42,248 nt of DNA from Falsirhodobacter sp. 20TX0035 (GTDB lineage: Bacteria; Pseudomonadota; Alphaproteobacteria; Rhodobacterales; Rhodobacteraceae): the NCBI RefSeq assembly GCF_028307215.1, contig NZ_JAQMHV010000019.1, positions 1-42,248 of the forward strand. Direction: 5' to 3'. A program made the position numbers and the translations under genes. The notes under the pieces were generated by a model, which was not told where the DNA came from, made no database searches, and saw only the letters and a list, made by a program, of their open reading frames with translations. Shown one piece after another: positions 22,166-30,023 of this stretch; positions within the stretch are counted from its first letter, which is position 1; the number at the start of each line of letters is the position of its first letter.

Positions 22166-22182
22166 GAAGGTTCCTTTTCCGA

Positions 22183-22614
22183 ATGGCACAACTATCTCCT
22201 CGCATTGTCGCCAAGCTCAAGCGAATTCCTGACGTCGCAGTCGAGGCCGCCCGGGCCGCGATGGAAGAGGCCGCGCAGGATGTGGTCGACGAGATGCGCC
22301 GCCTGGCGCCCAAGGAGAGCGGCGATCTAGTCCGCAGCATCTCCTGGACCTGGGGTGAGGTGCCACCCGGGTCGTTCATGATCGACGAGATCCGGAGCGG
22401 GAAGAACCAAGGCGACCAGTACGCCACCCTGCGCATTAAGATCTACGCTGGCGACAAGGACGCTTTCTACGCCCGCTTTCAGGAGTTCGGCACCGTCGAC
22501 ATGCCGGCGCATCCCTTCTTCTTCCCGGGGTGGAAGGCGAAGCGAGCTGCCTTCCGCAAGAAGATCCGCGACCGCGTCCGCGCGGCCATTCGGGAGGCAT
22601 GGCGCAATGGCTAA
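22183..22614 (+). CDS. HK97 gp10-family neck/tail protein
   Basis: A 143-residue protein of the HK97-gp10 family: AAMEEAAQDVVDEMRRLAP followed by ESGDLVRSI (the P-x-x-[ST]-G-x-L-x-x-S-I hallmark), FQEFGTVDMPAHPFFFPGW (E-x-G-x-x-x-x-P-A-x-P-F), and a basic C-terminal helix. It acts at head-tail joining. It resumes the phage operon after the cargo block. It has no strong ribosome-binding site; GAAGG is 11 or more bases away. Confidence 0.9.
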   Translation: MAQLSPRIVAKLKRIPDVAVEAARAAMEEAAQDVVDEMRRLAPKESGDLVRSISWTWGEVPPGSFMIDEIRSGKNQGDQYATLRIKIYAGDKDAFYARFQEFGTVDMPAHPFFFPGWKAKRAAFRKKIRDRVRAAIREAWRNG

Positions 22615-22810
22615 GGCCCTGTTCACCCGCCGCTTCGATGCGACCGACACGAAAAAGGGCGTGTCGATACGGATCGAAGCCTCCGACCGCCCTCAGACAT
22701 TCCCGGCGTGGGTCATCGACCGCGCCGTCGAAGCCGGTGCCGCCACGCGCGTTCCCCGGAAACGATCAACCCGCACCGCAACTGGAGACCAACGACATGG
22801 CGATTCCTGA
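22607..22810 (+). CDS. Small tail-region protein
   Basis: A 67-residue basic protein overlapping gp10 by 8 bases and the tail tube gene by 14. Its start, KALFTRRFDATDTKKGVSIR, and PAWVIDRAVEAGAA match a common short ORF between gp10 and tail tube genes in related phages. The last ~15 residues are low complexity. Role unknown. Confidence 0.6.
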   Translation: MAKALFTRRFDATDTKKGVSIRIEASDRPQTFPAWVIDRAVEAGAATRVPRKRSTRTATGDQRHGDS

Positions 22811-23255
22811 ACTTTCCTACCGTGGCGATGTGGTCGTCATGGCTGCCCTCAACCCGGCCGCGCCGGCGACCTTCACCAACTTCTGCGGTGCGACCGGTAT
22901 CACACTGGCGATCGAGAACAGCGTGACCGAGGAGACGGTCGGCGACTGCGATGACTGGTCGCTGCCGTCGAAGGTGGTCGTGGCCTACGGCGCGCAGAAC
23001 GTGACGATGACGATCAACGCCCAGTTCGCCAAGTCGAACCGGGACAAGCTGATCCGCTGGGCGGCCGACCAGCTGCTGATCCCGCTGCGCCTGCACATGG
23101 TCGACGCCGCCGCAGGCGAGGTCGAATATATCGACGGCATCGGCATGCTGCCCAGCTTCAACATCGACGGCATCGGCAACACCACGGGTGCCGCGCTGAC
23201 CTCAACCTTGAACATTCGGTTCAAGGAAGGCGTCGAATTCACGAACGCCGCCTGA
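22797..23255 (+). CDS. Major tail tube protein
   Basis: A 152-residue protein from ATG 22797 (GGAG nine bases upstream). It begins MAIPELSYRGDVVVMAALNP; the core has LAIENSVTEETVGDCDDWSL, then VTMTINAQFAKSNRDKLIRW and GIGMLPSFNIDGIGN. This pattern and its place directly before the chaperone genes fit the tail tube subunit of siphoviruses with GTA-like tails. It forms the inner tail tube that surrounds the tape measure. Confidence 0.8.
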   Translation: MAIPELSYRGDVVVMAALNPAAPATFTNFCGATGITLAIENSVTEETVGDCDDWSLPSKVVVAYGAQNVTMTINAQFAKSNRDKLIRWAADQLLIPLRLHMVDAAAGEVEYIDGIGMLPSFNIDGIGNTTGAALTSTLNIRFKEGVEFTNAA

Positions 23256-23605
23256 TGCAGCCGATCGTTCTGAATTGGCCGGGCGGGGAGCATCCTTTCC
23301 GCCTCGGCATCGCCGATCTGGAGGCGCTTCAGCAGCGGACCGACTGCGGGCCCGAGCACCTGCTGAACCGCATCAACGCGGGCCAGTGGTATCTGAGCGA
23401 CCTGATCCAAGTCCTGCGCCTCGGGCTGATCGGCGGAAGCATGCCGCACGTCCAGGCGCTGAAGATGATCCAAGGCGCGTTCGAGGATCATCCGGGCATC
23501 GCGTTCAAGGTGCCCGCGCAGGCCGTGCTGGCCCATTGCCTCTACGGCCCTCCGGAGGATCAGCCGGGGGAGCCTTTGCCGGTGACGCCGACACCGGAAG
23601 ACTGA
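23255..23605 (+). CDS. Tail assembly chaperone, GTA-gp10-like
   Basis: A 116-residue protein with the GTA TIM-like pattern: LNWPGGEHPFRLGIADLEAL, QQRTDCGPEHLLNRI, then WYLSDLIQVLRLGLIGG. The end is Pro-rich (PPEDQPGEPLPVTP). It binds tape-measure protein before tail polymerisation. One base overlap with the tail tube gene. The next short ORF, in the -1 frame, may be expressed separately or by frameshift. Confidence 0.82.
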   Translation: MQPIVLNWPGGEHPFRLGIADLEALQQRTDCGPEHLLNRINAGQWYLSDLIQVLRLGLIGGSMPHVQALKMIQGAFEDHPGIAFKVPAQAVLAHCLYGPPEDQPGEPLPVTPTPED

Positions 23606-23652
23606 ACAACGGCAAGTGGCGCTTCAGCACCTATTACGGGCTGGGCGCCGCC

Positions 23653-23808
23653 ATGGGCTTTGCGCCCGAACAGGTGGGGCGGATGACGCCCTGGCATTTC
23701 ATGGCCTGCCTTGAAGGATTTGGTCGCGCGAATGGCTGGAAGGCCGAGTCGCGCGGAAAGCCGATGAGCGACGAGCGCATGCGCGAACTGGGGATTGAGG
23801 GTATCTGA
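23653..23808 (+). CDS. Second tail assembly chaperone component
   Basis: A 51-residue product if started at ATG 23653, but the frame is open from far upstream and the homologous part seems to begin earlier (WRFSTYYGLGAAMGFAPEQV). GLGAAMGFAPEQVGRMTPWH and FMACLEGFGRANG fit the small Phage_TAC type (W-x-x-T-P-x-E-x). The frame is -1 relative to the upstream chaperone and overlaps it, so a programmed frameshift is possible. It ends one base into the tape measure gene. Confidence 0.6.
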   Translation: MGFAPEQVGRMTPWHFMACLEGFGRANGWKAESRGKPMSDERMRELGIEGI

Positions 23809-26291
23809 TGGCACAAGGGCAAGAACCCGACCTGATCGTATCCGCCGGGTTCTCCGACGCCCAACTGGTGAAGGAGGCCGACAAGGTCGTCGCTTTCTAC
23901 CGCAGGCGGGGGGAAGAAGCCCAGAAGGCGTTCCAGGACGCGCAGGGCCGCGTGATTAACACGCAGGCGGCCCGGGCCCACGCCAAGGAATTGGACCGCC
24001 TGTCCCGGTCCTACGACCCGGCCTATCGCGCGGCCAAGCAATACGAGGACGAGGTGAAGCGCCTCGATCGCGCGATGGACGTCGGCGCCATCTCGCAGGA
24101 GCAGTATGCCGCCAAGGTCACGCAGGCGGCTGGTGCCCTGCAGGCCGCCACGACGACCACCCGCTCTGCCAACAACGAGTTGCTGGCGTCCTTCCGCCGC
24201 ACGGAGACCAGCGCGCAGGCGCTGGAACGCGGCACGGATCAGGCCGGCGGGGGCATGGCGGCCCTGCGCGGTCAGGTGCAGAACACCGCCTTCCAATTCC
24301 AGGACTTCGTGGTTCAGGTGCAAGGCGGGACCGCCGCCACCACGGCGGCCGCGCAGCAGCTTCCCCAGCTTCTGGGGGCATTCGGTGCCTTGGGCGCGGT
24401 TCTGGGCCTTGTCGCGGCCCTTGCCATCCCGGTGGGCGCAGCGCTGTTCCGGGCCGGCCGTGACAGCGAAGAGGCGGCCAACAAGTCCAAGACCTTCGAC
24501 GACGCGCTGTCAGAGGTCCGCGCGGCAATGGCCGATTTCGCGGACGTGGCCGACACCCGGGGGGCCGAGGCCACCGAAGCGATGATCGAGCGGTTCGGGC
24601 GCGCGGACGCTGCCGTGCGTGGCTTGATGGAGCGTCTGCGGGAAGCGTCCCAAGAGGAGGCTTTCGAGGGATTCGAGCTGTCGATCGACAAGGCGATGGG
24701 CGGTTTGGGGAATGCCCAAGATCGCGTTGCGGAGATCTTCGGCCGCTTCAACCAGATGCGCGCCGAACAGGAGGCCGCGCAAAGCCGGCTGACCGAGCTT
24801 GAAGCTCGGCCGAAGATCAATGATCGCACCGTCTTCGGTGCGCAGGAGGCAACCGAGCGCCTGAACCTGATGGACCTCCAGGAAGAGGCGCGCCGCTTGA
24901 ACGAGGAAGTGGCGCAGTTCGGGATCAAGCCGGCGCAGATCGAAAGCGTCAACGAATATTGGCGCGCCTTGGATGCAGCTCTGGACGCCAAGAACTTCAC
25001 GGAAGCTGCAGATCAACTGGAGCACATCCAAGCCATCTTCCGGTCGACGGGCAGCAAGGAGTTGGCCGACGTTGCGGACGGCTTGGATGAAATCACGGTC
25101 GAGCTGCGCGAAGGCGCAGAGGTCGCCGGTGAGGTGGCGCTGCGCGTGGAGGACATCTCTCTCGCCGCCGGTGGGATCAGCTTTGACGGGGCCGTGGACG
25201 GCGCTCTCAATCTAGCGGACGCCCTCTCCACAGCGGCACGAAAGCTGGCTGATCTGGAATCCAGCCAGGCGCGCCAACTGGCCCGCGCGCGGATCCGGCA
25301 GGAGTTTTTCAACAACCCGGTCGGAGAGGCCGAGGCGCTGGCCCGCGACGAGTTCCGCAGCACGTTGCCGGAAGATGTCACCCTGACGCCGGAGCAGCAG
25401 GCCGACTTTGCGGAACGAGAGGCCACCTATGCCGCCAATGCGGCCGAGGAGGAGCGGATCAACCAGCAGCGCATCGCGGCCGAGCGCGCGGCGGCCGAGG
25501 CGTCCCGGTCCGGGCGCAAGGGCACCAGCGACGCGGCCAAGGAGGCAAAGAAGAAGGACGAGAAGCTCGCCGACATCCTGGACGGGGACGACATCACGGC
25601 GCTGGAGCGGCAGATCGAGCTGATCGGCAAGAACAGCGTCGAGACCGCCCGGATGCGCGCCGAATGGGCGATGACGGATGAGGCCCGCCGCGCCGGCATC
25701 CCGCTGACCGACGAGCTGACGGCCAAGATCGCCCAGCAGGCGGAGGAGGTCGGACGCCTGACCGGAGAGCTGGAACGGGGCCAGCTGGAACAGGCGCAGT
25801 TCGACCAGGCGGTCGACGGCATCGCCGGTTCCATCAGCAATGTGCTGGTCCAAGGTCAGAGCCTGCGTCAGGGGCTGGCCGGGATCTTCAAGGGGATCGC
25901 GGCCGACATCCTGAACAGCGGCATCCGCAACGCCCTGAAAGGCACGCTGGCTGGCATGGGCGGTGGGTCGGGCGGCGGCATCTGGGGATCAGTCCTGGGC
26001 GCGGTCACCAAGGGCTTCGGCGGCTTCCGCGCGGACGGCGGGCCGGTCCAGGCCGGCAAGGCGTATGTCGTGGGAGAGCGCGGCCCGGAGGTCATCGTGC
26101 CGGGCGCGGTGGGGACGGTCATCCCGAACCATCGCCTCGGCGGGGGCAAGGGCGGCGCAACCTTCGCCCCGGTCTTCCACATCGGTGGGCAGGTGACCCA
26201 AAGCGACATCGACCGGCTGAACGGAGCGATGGGCAAGCTGCGGGCTGATGTGCCCGCGATCATGAGCAACCATCAGGCGCGGTACGAGTGA
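23808..26291 (+). CDS. Tail tape measure protein
   Basis: An 827-residue protein, the longest gene of the window. The N-terminus is coiled coil (KVVAFYRRRGEEAQKAFQDA). A hydrophobic segment lies at about 185-225 (LLGAFGALGAVLGLVAALAI). Long Glu/Ala/Arg-rich helices follow, and the C-terminus has FKGIAADILNSGIRNALKG then ADGGPVQAGKAYVVGERGPE and VIVPG, the usual end of tape measures. Its length sets tail length, and it is ejected during infection. It overlaps the following gene by 4 bases. Confidence 0.93.
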   Translation: MAQGQEPDLIVSAGFSDAQLVKEADKVVAFYRRRGEEAQKAFQDAQGRVINTQAARAHAKELDRLSRSYDPAYRAAKQYEDEVKRLDRAMDVGAISQEQYAAKVTQAAGALQAATTTTRSANNELLASFRRTETSAQALERGTDQAGGGMAALRGQVQNTAFQFQDFVVQVQGGTAATTAAAQQLPQLLGAFGALGAVLGLVAALAIPVGAALFRAGRDSEEAANKSKTFDDALSEVRAAMADFADVADTRGAEATEAMIERFGRADAAVRGLMERLREASQEEAFEGFELSIDKAMGGLGNAQDRVAEIFGRFNQMRAEQEAAQSRLTELEARPKINDRTVFGAQEATERLNLMDLQEEARRLNEEVAQFGIKPAQIESVNEYWRALDAALDAKNFTEAADQLEHIQAIFRSTGSKELADVADGLDEITVELREGAEVAGEVALRVEDISLAAGGISFDGAVDGALNLADALSTAARKLADLESSQARQLARARIRQEFFNNPVGEAEALARDEFRSTLPEDVTLTPEQQADFAEREATYAANAAEEERINQQRIAAERAAAEASRSGRKGTSDAAKEAKKKDEKLADILDGDDITALERQIELIGKNSVETARMRAEWAMTDEARRAGIPLTDELTAKIAQQAEEVGRLTGELERGQLEQAQFDQAVDGIAGSISNVLVQGQSLRQGLAGIFKGIAADILNSGIRNALKGTLAGMGGGSGGGIWGSVLGAVTKGFGGFRADGGPVQAGKAYVVGERGPEVIVPGAVGTVIPNHRLGGGKGGATFAPVFHIGGQVTQSDIDRLNGAMGKLRADVPAIMSNHQARYE

Positions 26292-26944
26292 TGCAGGCGG
26301 ACTTTCCATATCTGGCGCTGGCGCAGACGGCCCAGTTCTACCTGGTCGGCCAGTCGCTGGACCCCGAGCAGGGCATCACCGGCGTGGAGACCATCGTTCC
26401 CGTCCCGCGGGGCCGGTGGGTGGCCAGCGCCTCGTTTGTGCTCAGCGGCGAGGCGGCCCGCCTGCAGTGGGAGGCGTTCCTCGCGCGGATGGAGGGGCGG
26501 ATCGGCACCACGCTGGTGCCGGCCCGGACCCGCCTGCGCCCCCGCGACCGGTTTGGGCGCGCCCTGTCGGGTGCCCCGGCGGGCGTTCCCGACCGGAACG
26601 GGGTGATCCCCCCTGCCTTTCCACCGCGGGTCACCGTGGCCAGCGCGGCCGTATTGCGCCAGCGCTGGCTGGATGTCGTCTATGAGGACACGACCGGGAT
26701 CCTGCCGGGGCATTCGTTCAGCGTCGGCGACCGGCTGCACAAGGTGCAGGCGGTACAGGCCTTGGGCGGCGTGCATCGCATCAGCTTCAACCCGCCCCTT
26801 CGGGCGGCCGTGGCCGCCGGCGCGGCTGTCGAGATCGACCGGCCGGTGTGCCGGATGCGTTTCACCACGGAAACGGAAGGGCTGTTCGATCAGGCCCTGT
26901 CGGAGCTGCCGGCCGTGAACGTCAACTTTGTGGAGGCGATATGA
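26288..26944 (+). CDS. Distal tail protein
   Basis: A 218-residue protein directly after the tape measure, in the place of the distal tail subunit. It is rich in strands: FYLVGQSLDPEQGITGVETI, PVPRGRWVASASFVLSG, and a middle PPRVTVASAAVLRQR. The end MRFTTETEGLFDQALSELPA then VNVNFVEAI is typical of this position in Rhodobacteraceae siphoviruses. No enzymatic motif. Role assigned mainly by synteny. Confidence 0.65.
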   Translation: MMQADFPYLALAQTAQFYLVGQSLDPEQGITGVETIVPVPRGRWVASASFVLSGEAARLQWEAFLARMEGRIGTTLVPARTRLRPRDRFGRALSGAPAGVPDRNGVIPPAFPPRVTVASAAVLRQRWLDVVYEDTTGILPGHSFSVGDRLHKVQAVQALGGVHRISFNPPLRAAVAAGAAVEIDRPVCRMRFTTETEGLFDQALSELPAVNVNFVEAI

Positions 26945-27549
26945 CCGCGCGCGACGATCTTCTTGCGATCCCGGACGAGGTTCTTCGGTCCGGGATGATC
27001 CAGCACGCGGTCTTCGTGCACATGGATTTCCGCGATGCCCCGCGGCGCTGGTGGACCGGCTACGCGGACATGGCCTACGACGGCCATCTGTGGCAGGGCG
27101 TCGGGGACGTCATCTCGATCAGCAACCTGACCAGTGCCTTCGCACTGTCGGCGCAGAAGGTCACCTTCCAACTGGCCGCGACGCCGGAGATGGTGGATCT
27201 GGCCTTGGAGGCCAAAGGCCGCGTGCGCGATCGTGCCATCACCATCTATCAGACGCTGTTCGCATTGGAGCCGGTCACGATCGGCGGCGTGACCTACCGA
27301 TCCGATCTGGATGGCCCGATCGCTGCCTTCTCCCTGTTCTCGGGAACGATGCAGCGCATGACGTGGGGTGGCAAGGGGCCGACCGAACGGTCGCTGAGCC
27401 TGGAAAGCGAAGGCCTGTTCTTCCGCCGAAACGCGGCGCCGCGCGGCCGCTGGACCGACGCGGACCAGAAGGCCCGCTATCCCGGCGATCGGGGGTTGGA
27501 GCGATTGCCGCTTTTCGCGAACGGGTACGAGACCAAATGGCGGGGGTGA
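26941..27549 (+). CDS. Tail tip/baseplate protein
   Basis: A 202-residue protein starting at 26941 in an ATGA overlap. It starts with ARDDLLAIPDEVLRSGMIQH and has RRWWTGYADMAYDGHLWQGV, SNLTSAFALSAQKVTFQLA and TMQRMTWGGKGPTERSLSLE. This is typical of a tail-tip protein with a DUF1833/2163-like first domain. It probably joins the tail tube to the tip complex. Confidence 0.65.
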   Translation: MTARDDLLAIPDEVLRSGMIQHAVFVHMDFRDAPRRWWTGYADMAYDGHLWQGVGDVISISNLTSAFALSAQKVTFQLAATPEMVDLALEAKGRVRDRAITIYQTLFALEPVTIGGVTYRSDLDGPIAAFSLFSGTMQRMTWGGKGPTERSLSLESEGLFFRRNAAPRGRWTDADQKARYPGDRGLERLPLFANGYETKWRG

Positions 27550-27935
27550 ACCCGGCCCGCCGGGCCGACATTCCCCGCATCGTGGACATGATCGTGGCGC
27601 TGCGGGCCTCCGTGCAGGGTCCGGTGGAGGTCGACCGAGACTGGACCGCACGAACGGTCGCGCAGCTGATGGTGTCGCCGTCCGCCTGCGTTTTTGTCAC
27701 GCGCACGGGATTCATTGCCGGGCTGCTGCAGCCCACGCTGGTCAGCCCCAAGCCGGTGGCGAAGGAACTGGGATGGTGGTCGGGAGATCGCCGCGACGGG
27801 GTCCGCCTTCTGCGGGCCTTCGAGGCATGGGCCGAGGAGCGCGGCGCGACGCTGGTGCAGCTGTCAACCGCTCCGGACGGCCCGGATCTGACACGGCTCG
27901 GCTACGCCCGGGCAGAACTGGCATGGGTGCGTTGA
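27537..27935 (+). CDS. GNAT-like protein in tail operon
   Basis: A 132-residue protein overlapping the previous gene by 13 bases. It shows a reduced acetyltransferase-like layout: VNPARRADIPRIVDMIVALR, VFVTRTGFIAGLLQPTL, ELGWWSGDRRDGVRLLRAFE, then ATLVQLSTAPDGPDLTRLGY and ARAELAWVR. The classical acetyl-CoA loop is not intact, so it may be non-catalytic. Such genes recur before the tip attachment gene in related phages; the role is unclear. Confidence 0.6.
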   Translation: MAGVNPARRADIPRIVDMIVALRASVQGPVEVDRDWTARTVAQLMVSPSACVFVTRTGFIAGLLQPTLVSPKPVAKELGWWSGDRRDGVRLLRAFEAWAEERGATLVQLSTAPDGPDLTRLGYARAELAWVR

Positions 27936-29963
27936 ATGGCTGTCTTTTCCGCGATCGCGGCAACCGCATGGTTTGCCAGCCTGTCGGGCTTTGCGGCCGT
28001 GGCCGCCGGCGCCGCCGTGGCCCTTGGTCAAGCTGTCGCTTGGTCTCTGGCCTCGGCCGCCTTGTTCCGGCCCAAGGTGGACCGGCAGCAGGTGCAGGCC
28101 AACCTGACGCAGTCGGATCAGCCCCGCATCCGCGCCTATGGCCGGAACCTGTTCGGCGGCGTCCGCGCGTTCTTCGACGCGAAAGACGACAACCTGTACC
28201 AGGTCGTGGTCTTTCATCACGGTCCGGTCGACGGGCTGATCCGGTTCTGGTGGGACGGTGAGCCGAAGCCCTACGGGATGGAGGGCCGACTTGCCGATTA
28301 CAAGCGAGCCTACTTCCGGGACGGCAGCGGGGTCGGCGGGGATTACGAAACGCTAGATCGCTTTGGCGATCTCTGGACCTCGGAGCATCGGCTTCAGGGA
28401 CAAGCGACCTTCTGCACGAACTTCGGCGATCCTTCCGACGAAGACTTCGCCAAGCGGTTCCCGAAAGGTCCGCAGACGGTGGTCCAGGTGGAGGTTCGGG
28501 CGTCGCGCGTGCCCGATCTGGACGGGGCCCCGGTCTATTCCGAGAACTCCGGCCTGTGCCTGCGCGACCTGATGACCCACGCTGATGGATGGAACATCCC
28601 GATGGAGCGGCTGGACCCGGACAGCTGGGCCCGCTTCACCTCCCTTTGCGCCGAGCCTGTCGCACTTAAGGGGGGTGGTTTTGAGCCCCGGTATCGCCTG
28701 TGCGGCTACTACACGCTGGAGGATCCGCTGAAGGAGGTTGCGGGCCGCATGCTCGCGACGTGCGATGGACAGGTCTATGAGACGGCCGAAGGGCGCATCG
28801 GCATTCTTGGCGGGGCATGGTCGGAGCCGGACGTGACGATCACCGGCGACGACATCCTCGAGATCGAGATGATGGACGGATACGATCCCCTCAAGGTCTA
28901 CAACGTGCTGACCGGTTCATTCGTCAGCCCGGCCCATGCTTACCAGCCGGTGGATGTGGCCGAGCTGCGGGACGACGCGGCGCTGGCGACGGAGGACCGC
29001 CGCCCCGATCGGCTGGAGGTGGAGATGTGCCCCTCCGGAACGCAGCTGCAGCGTCTGATGAAGATCAAGATGGGGAAGGACCGGCGGGAGTTTACGGGGA
29101 AGATCCGCACGAGCCTTGTTGGCCTGAAGGCGCGGTTTCCGAAGGGGGATGGCCTGCACACCATCCGGATCGTGGCGGAGGAGTTCAGGCTCGACGGCAT
29201 CTTTGAGGTGACGTCGCACACTTACAGCATCGAGGGCGCTTGGTGTGAGATCGGGATTGCCAGCATCGAGAACCCCTATGGGTGGGACCCGGCCACGGAG
29301 GAAAAGCCGCTGCCGCCCACCTATGCCGCGATCGGGACGCCGAACAATCCGCAGCCCCCGCCGCAGAACCCGGTGATCGCGCAGTCCTACGTGACCATCA
29401 ACCAGAACGTCCAGGCAGTGAAGCTGGTCGTGACGGTCGATGACCCCGCCAAGGACAGCCTAACCTTCCAGGCGCAGGTCGCTCCCGGATACATTGATGA
29501 TCCCGAGGCAGGTGCGGCGTGGGTCGACATGCCGGCGGCAAGAGCGCGCGCGGAAACCGGCCTTCTGGACGATGGAGAGACCTACACGATCCGGATTCGA
29601 TGGAAAGGCCGGACGGAGTGGGTTTTGGCGGGATCGGTGGAGGTCATCGCAAACCCGGATGTGCCGGATGGTCCCGGTCGGTTCTCCGGTCTGGGCCTTG
29701 GCGGGGACGCGGCCTTGGACTGGACCAACGCGGCCGACGACTTCTACCGGACGCAGTTGCGCTGTGGCACCACGAACCAGTTCAGCAGCGCCGTCTTCCT
29801 GGCCAATGTGGCGGGGGTGGCCGGGGCCGTGTCAGACTACACCGACACTCCGGCGGCCCCCGGCACCTACTATTACTGGGCCCTGACCATCAACCCGTCG
29901 GGGGTTCCCTCGGCCCCGGCCGGGCCGGTGGCCGTGACCCTGTCGGCGTCCGCCTCAGGCTAA
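27936..29963 (+). CDS. Tail tip attachment / host specificity protein (J-like)
   Basis: A 675-residue protein. It opens with a hydrophobic stretch (FASLSGFAAVAAGAAVALGQ), then PKVDRQQVQANLTQSDQPRI and RAYGRNLFGGVRAFFDAKDD, which fit the hub of the tail tip. The centre has VTITGDDILEIEMMDGYDP and KVYNVLTGSF (hub domain). A Pro-rich linker near residue 470 leads to two FN3-like domains (SYVTINQNVQAVKLVVTVDD; DFYRTQLRCGTT and APGTYYYWAL). It contacts the host receptor or holds the fibres. A strong terminator follows. Confidence 0.82.
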   Translation: MAVFSAIAATAWFASLSGFAAVAAGAAVALGQAVAWSLASAALFRPKVDRQQVQANLTQSDQPRIRAYGRNLFGGVRAFFDAKDDNLYQVVVFHHGPVDGLIRFWWDGEPKPYGMEGRLADYKRAYFRDGSGVGGDYETLDRFGDLWTSEHRLQGQATFCTNFGDPSDEDFAKRFPKGPQTVVQVEVRASRVPDLDGAPVYSENSGLCLRDLMTHADGWNIPMERLDPDSWARFTSLCAEPVALKGGGFEPRYRLCGYYTLEDPLKEVAGRMLATCDGQVYETAEGRIGILGGAWSEPDVTITGDDILEIEMMDGYDPLKVYNVLTGSFVSPAHAYQPVDVAELRDDAALATEDRRPDRLEVEMCPSGTQLQRLMKIKMGKDRREFTGKIRTSLVGLKARFPKGDGLHTIRIVAEEFRLDGIFEVTSHTYSIEGAWCEIGIASIENPYGWDPATEEKPLPPTYAAIGTPNNPQPPPQNPVIAQSYVTINQNVQAVKLVVTVDDPAKDSLTFQAQVAPGYIDDPEAGAAWVDMPAARARAETGLLDDGETYTIRIRWKGRTEWVLAGSVEVIANPDVPDGPGRFSGLGLGGDAALDWTNAADDFYRTQLRCGTTNQFSSAVFLANVAGVAGAVSDYTDTPAAPGTYYYWALTINPSGVPSAPAGPVAVTLSASASG

Positions 29964-29985
29964 GCCACCCGCTTTCTTGTCATAC

Positions 29986-30007
29986 GCCCCGCCTGCGCGG
30001 GGCTTTT
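29986..30007 (+). terminator. Strong intrinsic terminator after tip gene
   Basis: Perfect 7-bp stem GCCCCGC / GCGGGGC with a CTGC loop and TTTT at 30004-30007, 22 bases after the tip gene. It separates the core tail operon from the fibre genes, which start at 30024. Confidence 0.88.
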
Positions 30008-30023
30008 CTACATGGAGACGCCG

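Larger units (their letters stand above)
15055..22182. other. Cargo block inside the head-tail operon
   Basis: About 7.1 kb between the DUF3168 gene and HK97 gp10. The contents are mostly cell-type genes in both orientations (GNAT, TauE/SafE, response regulator, LOV kinase, DedA, PRC-barrel, DUF2256, Excalibur-like, secreted protein), with long intergenic gaps and their own terminators. That differs sharply from the packed one-strand phage operon on either side. No transposase, integrase or obvious terminal repeats were seen at the edges. Confidence 0.75.

Noticed and set aside
22183-29963. A gene transfer agent rather than a phage
   Set aside because: Some tail proteins resemble GTA components, but the presence of HNH, small terminase, operators, fibres and accessory genes, and the different gene order, favour a prophage.
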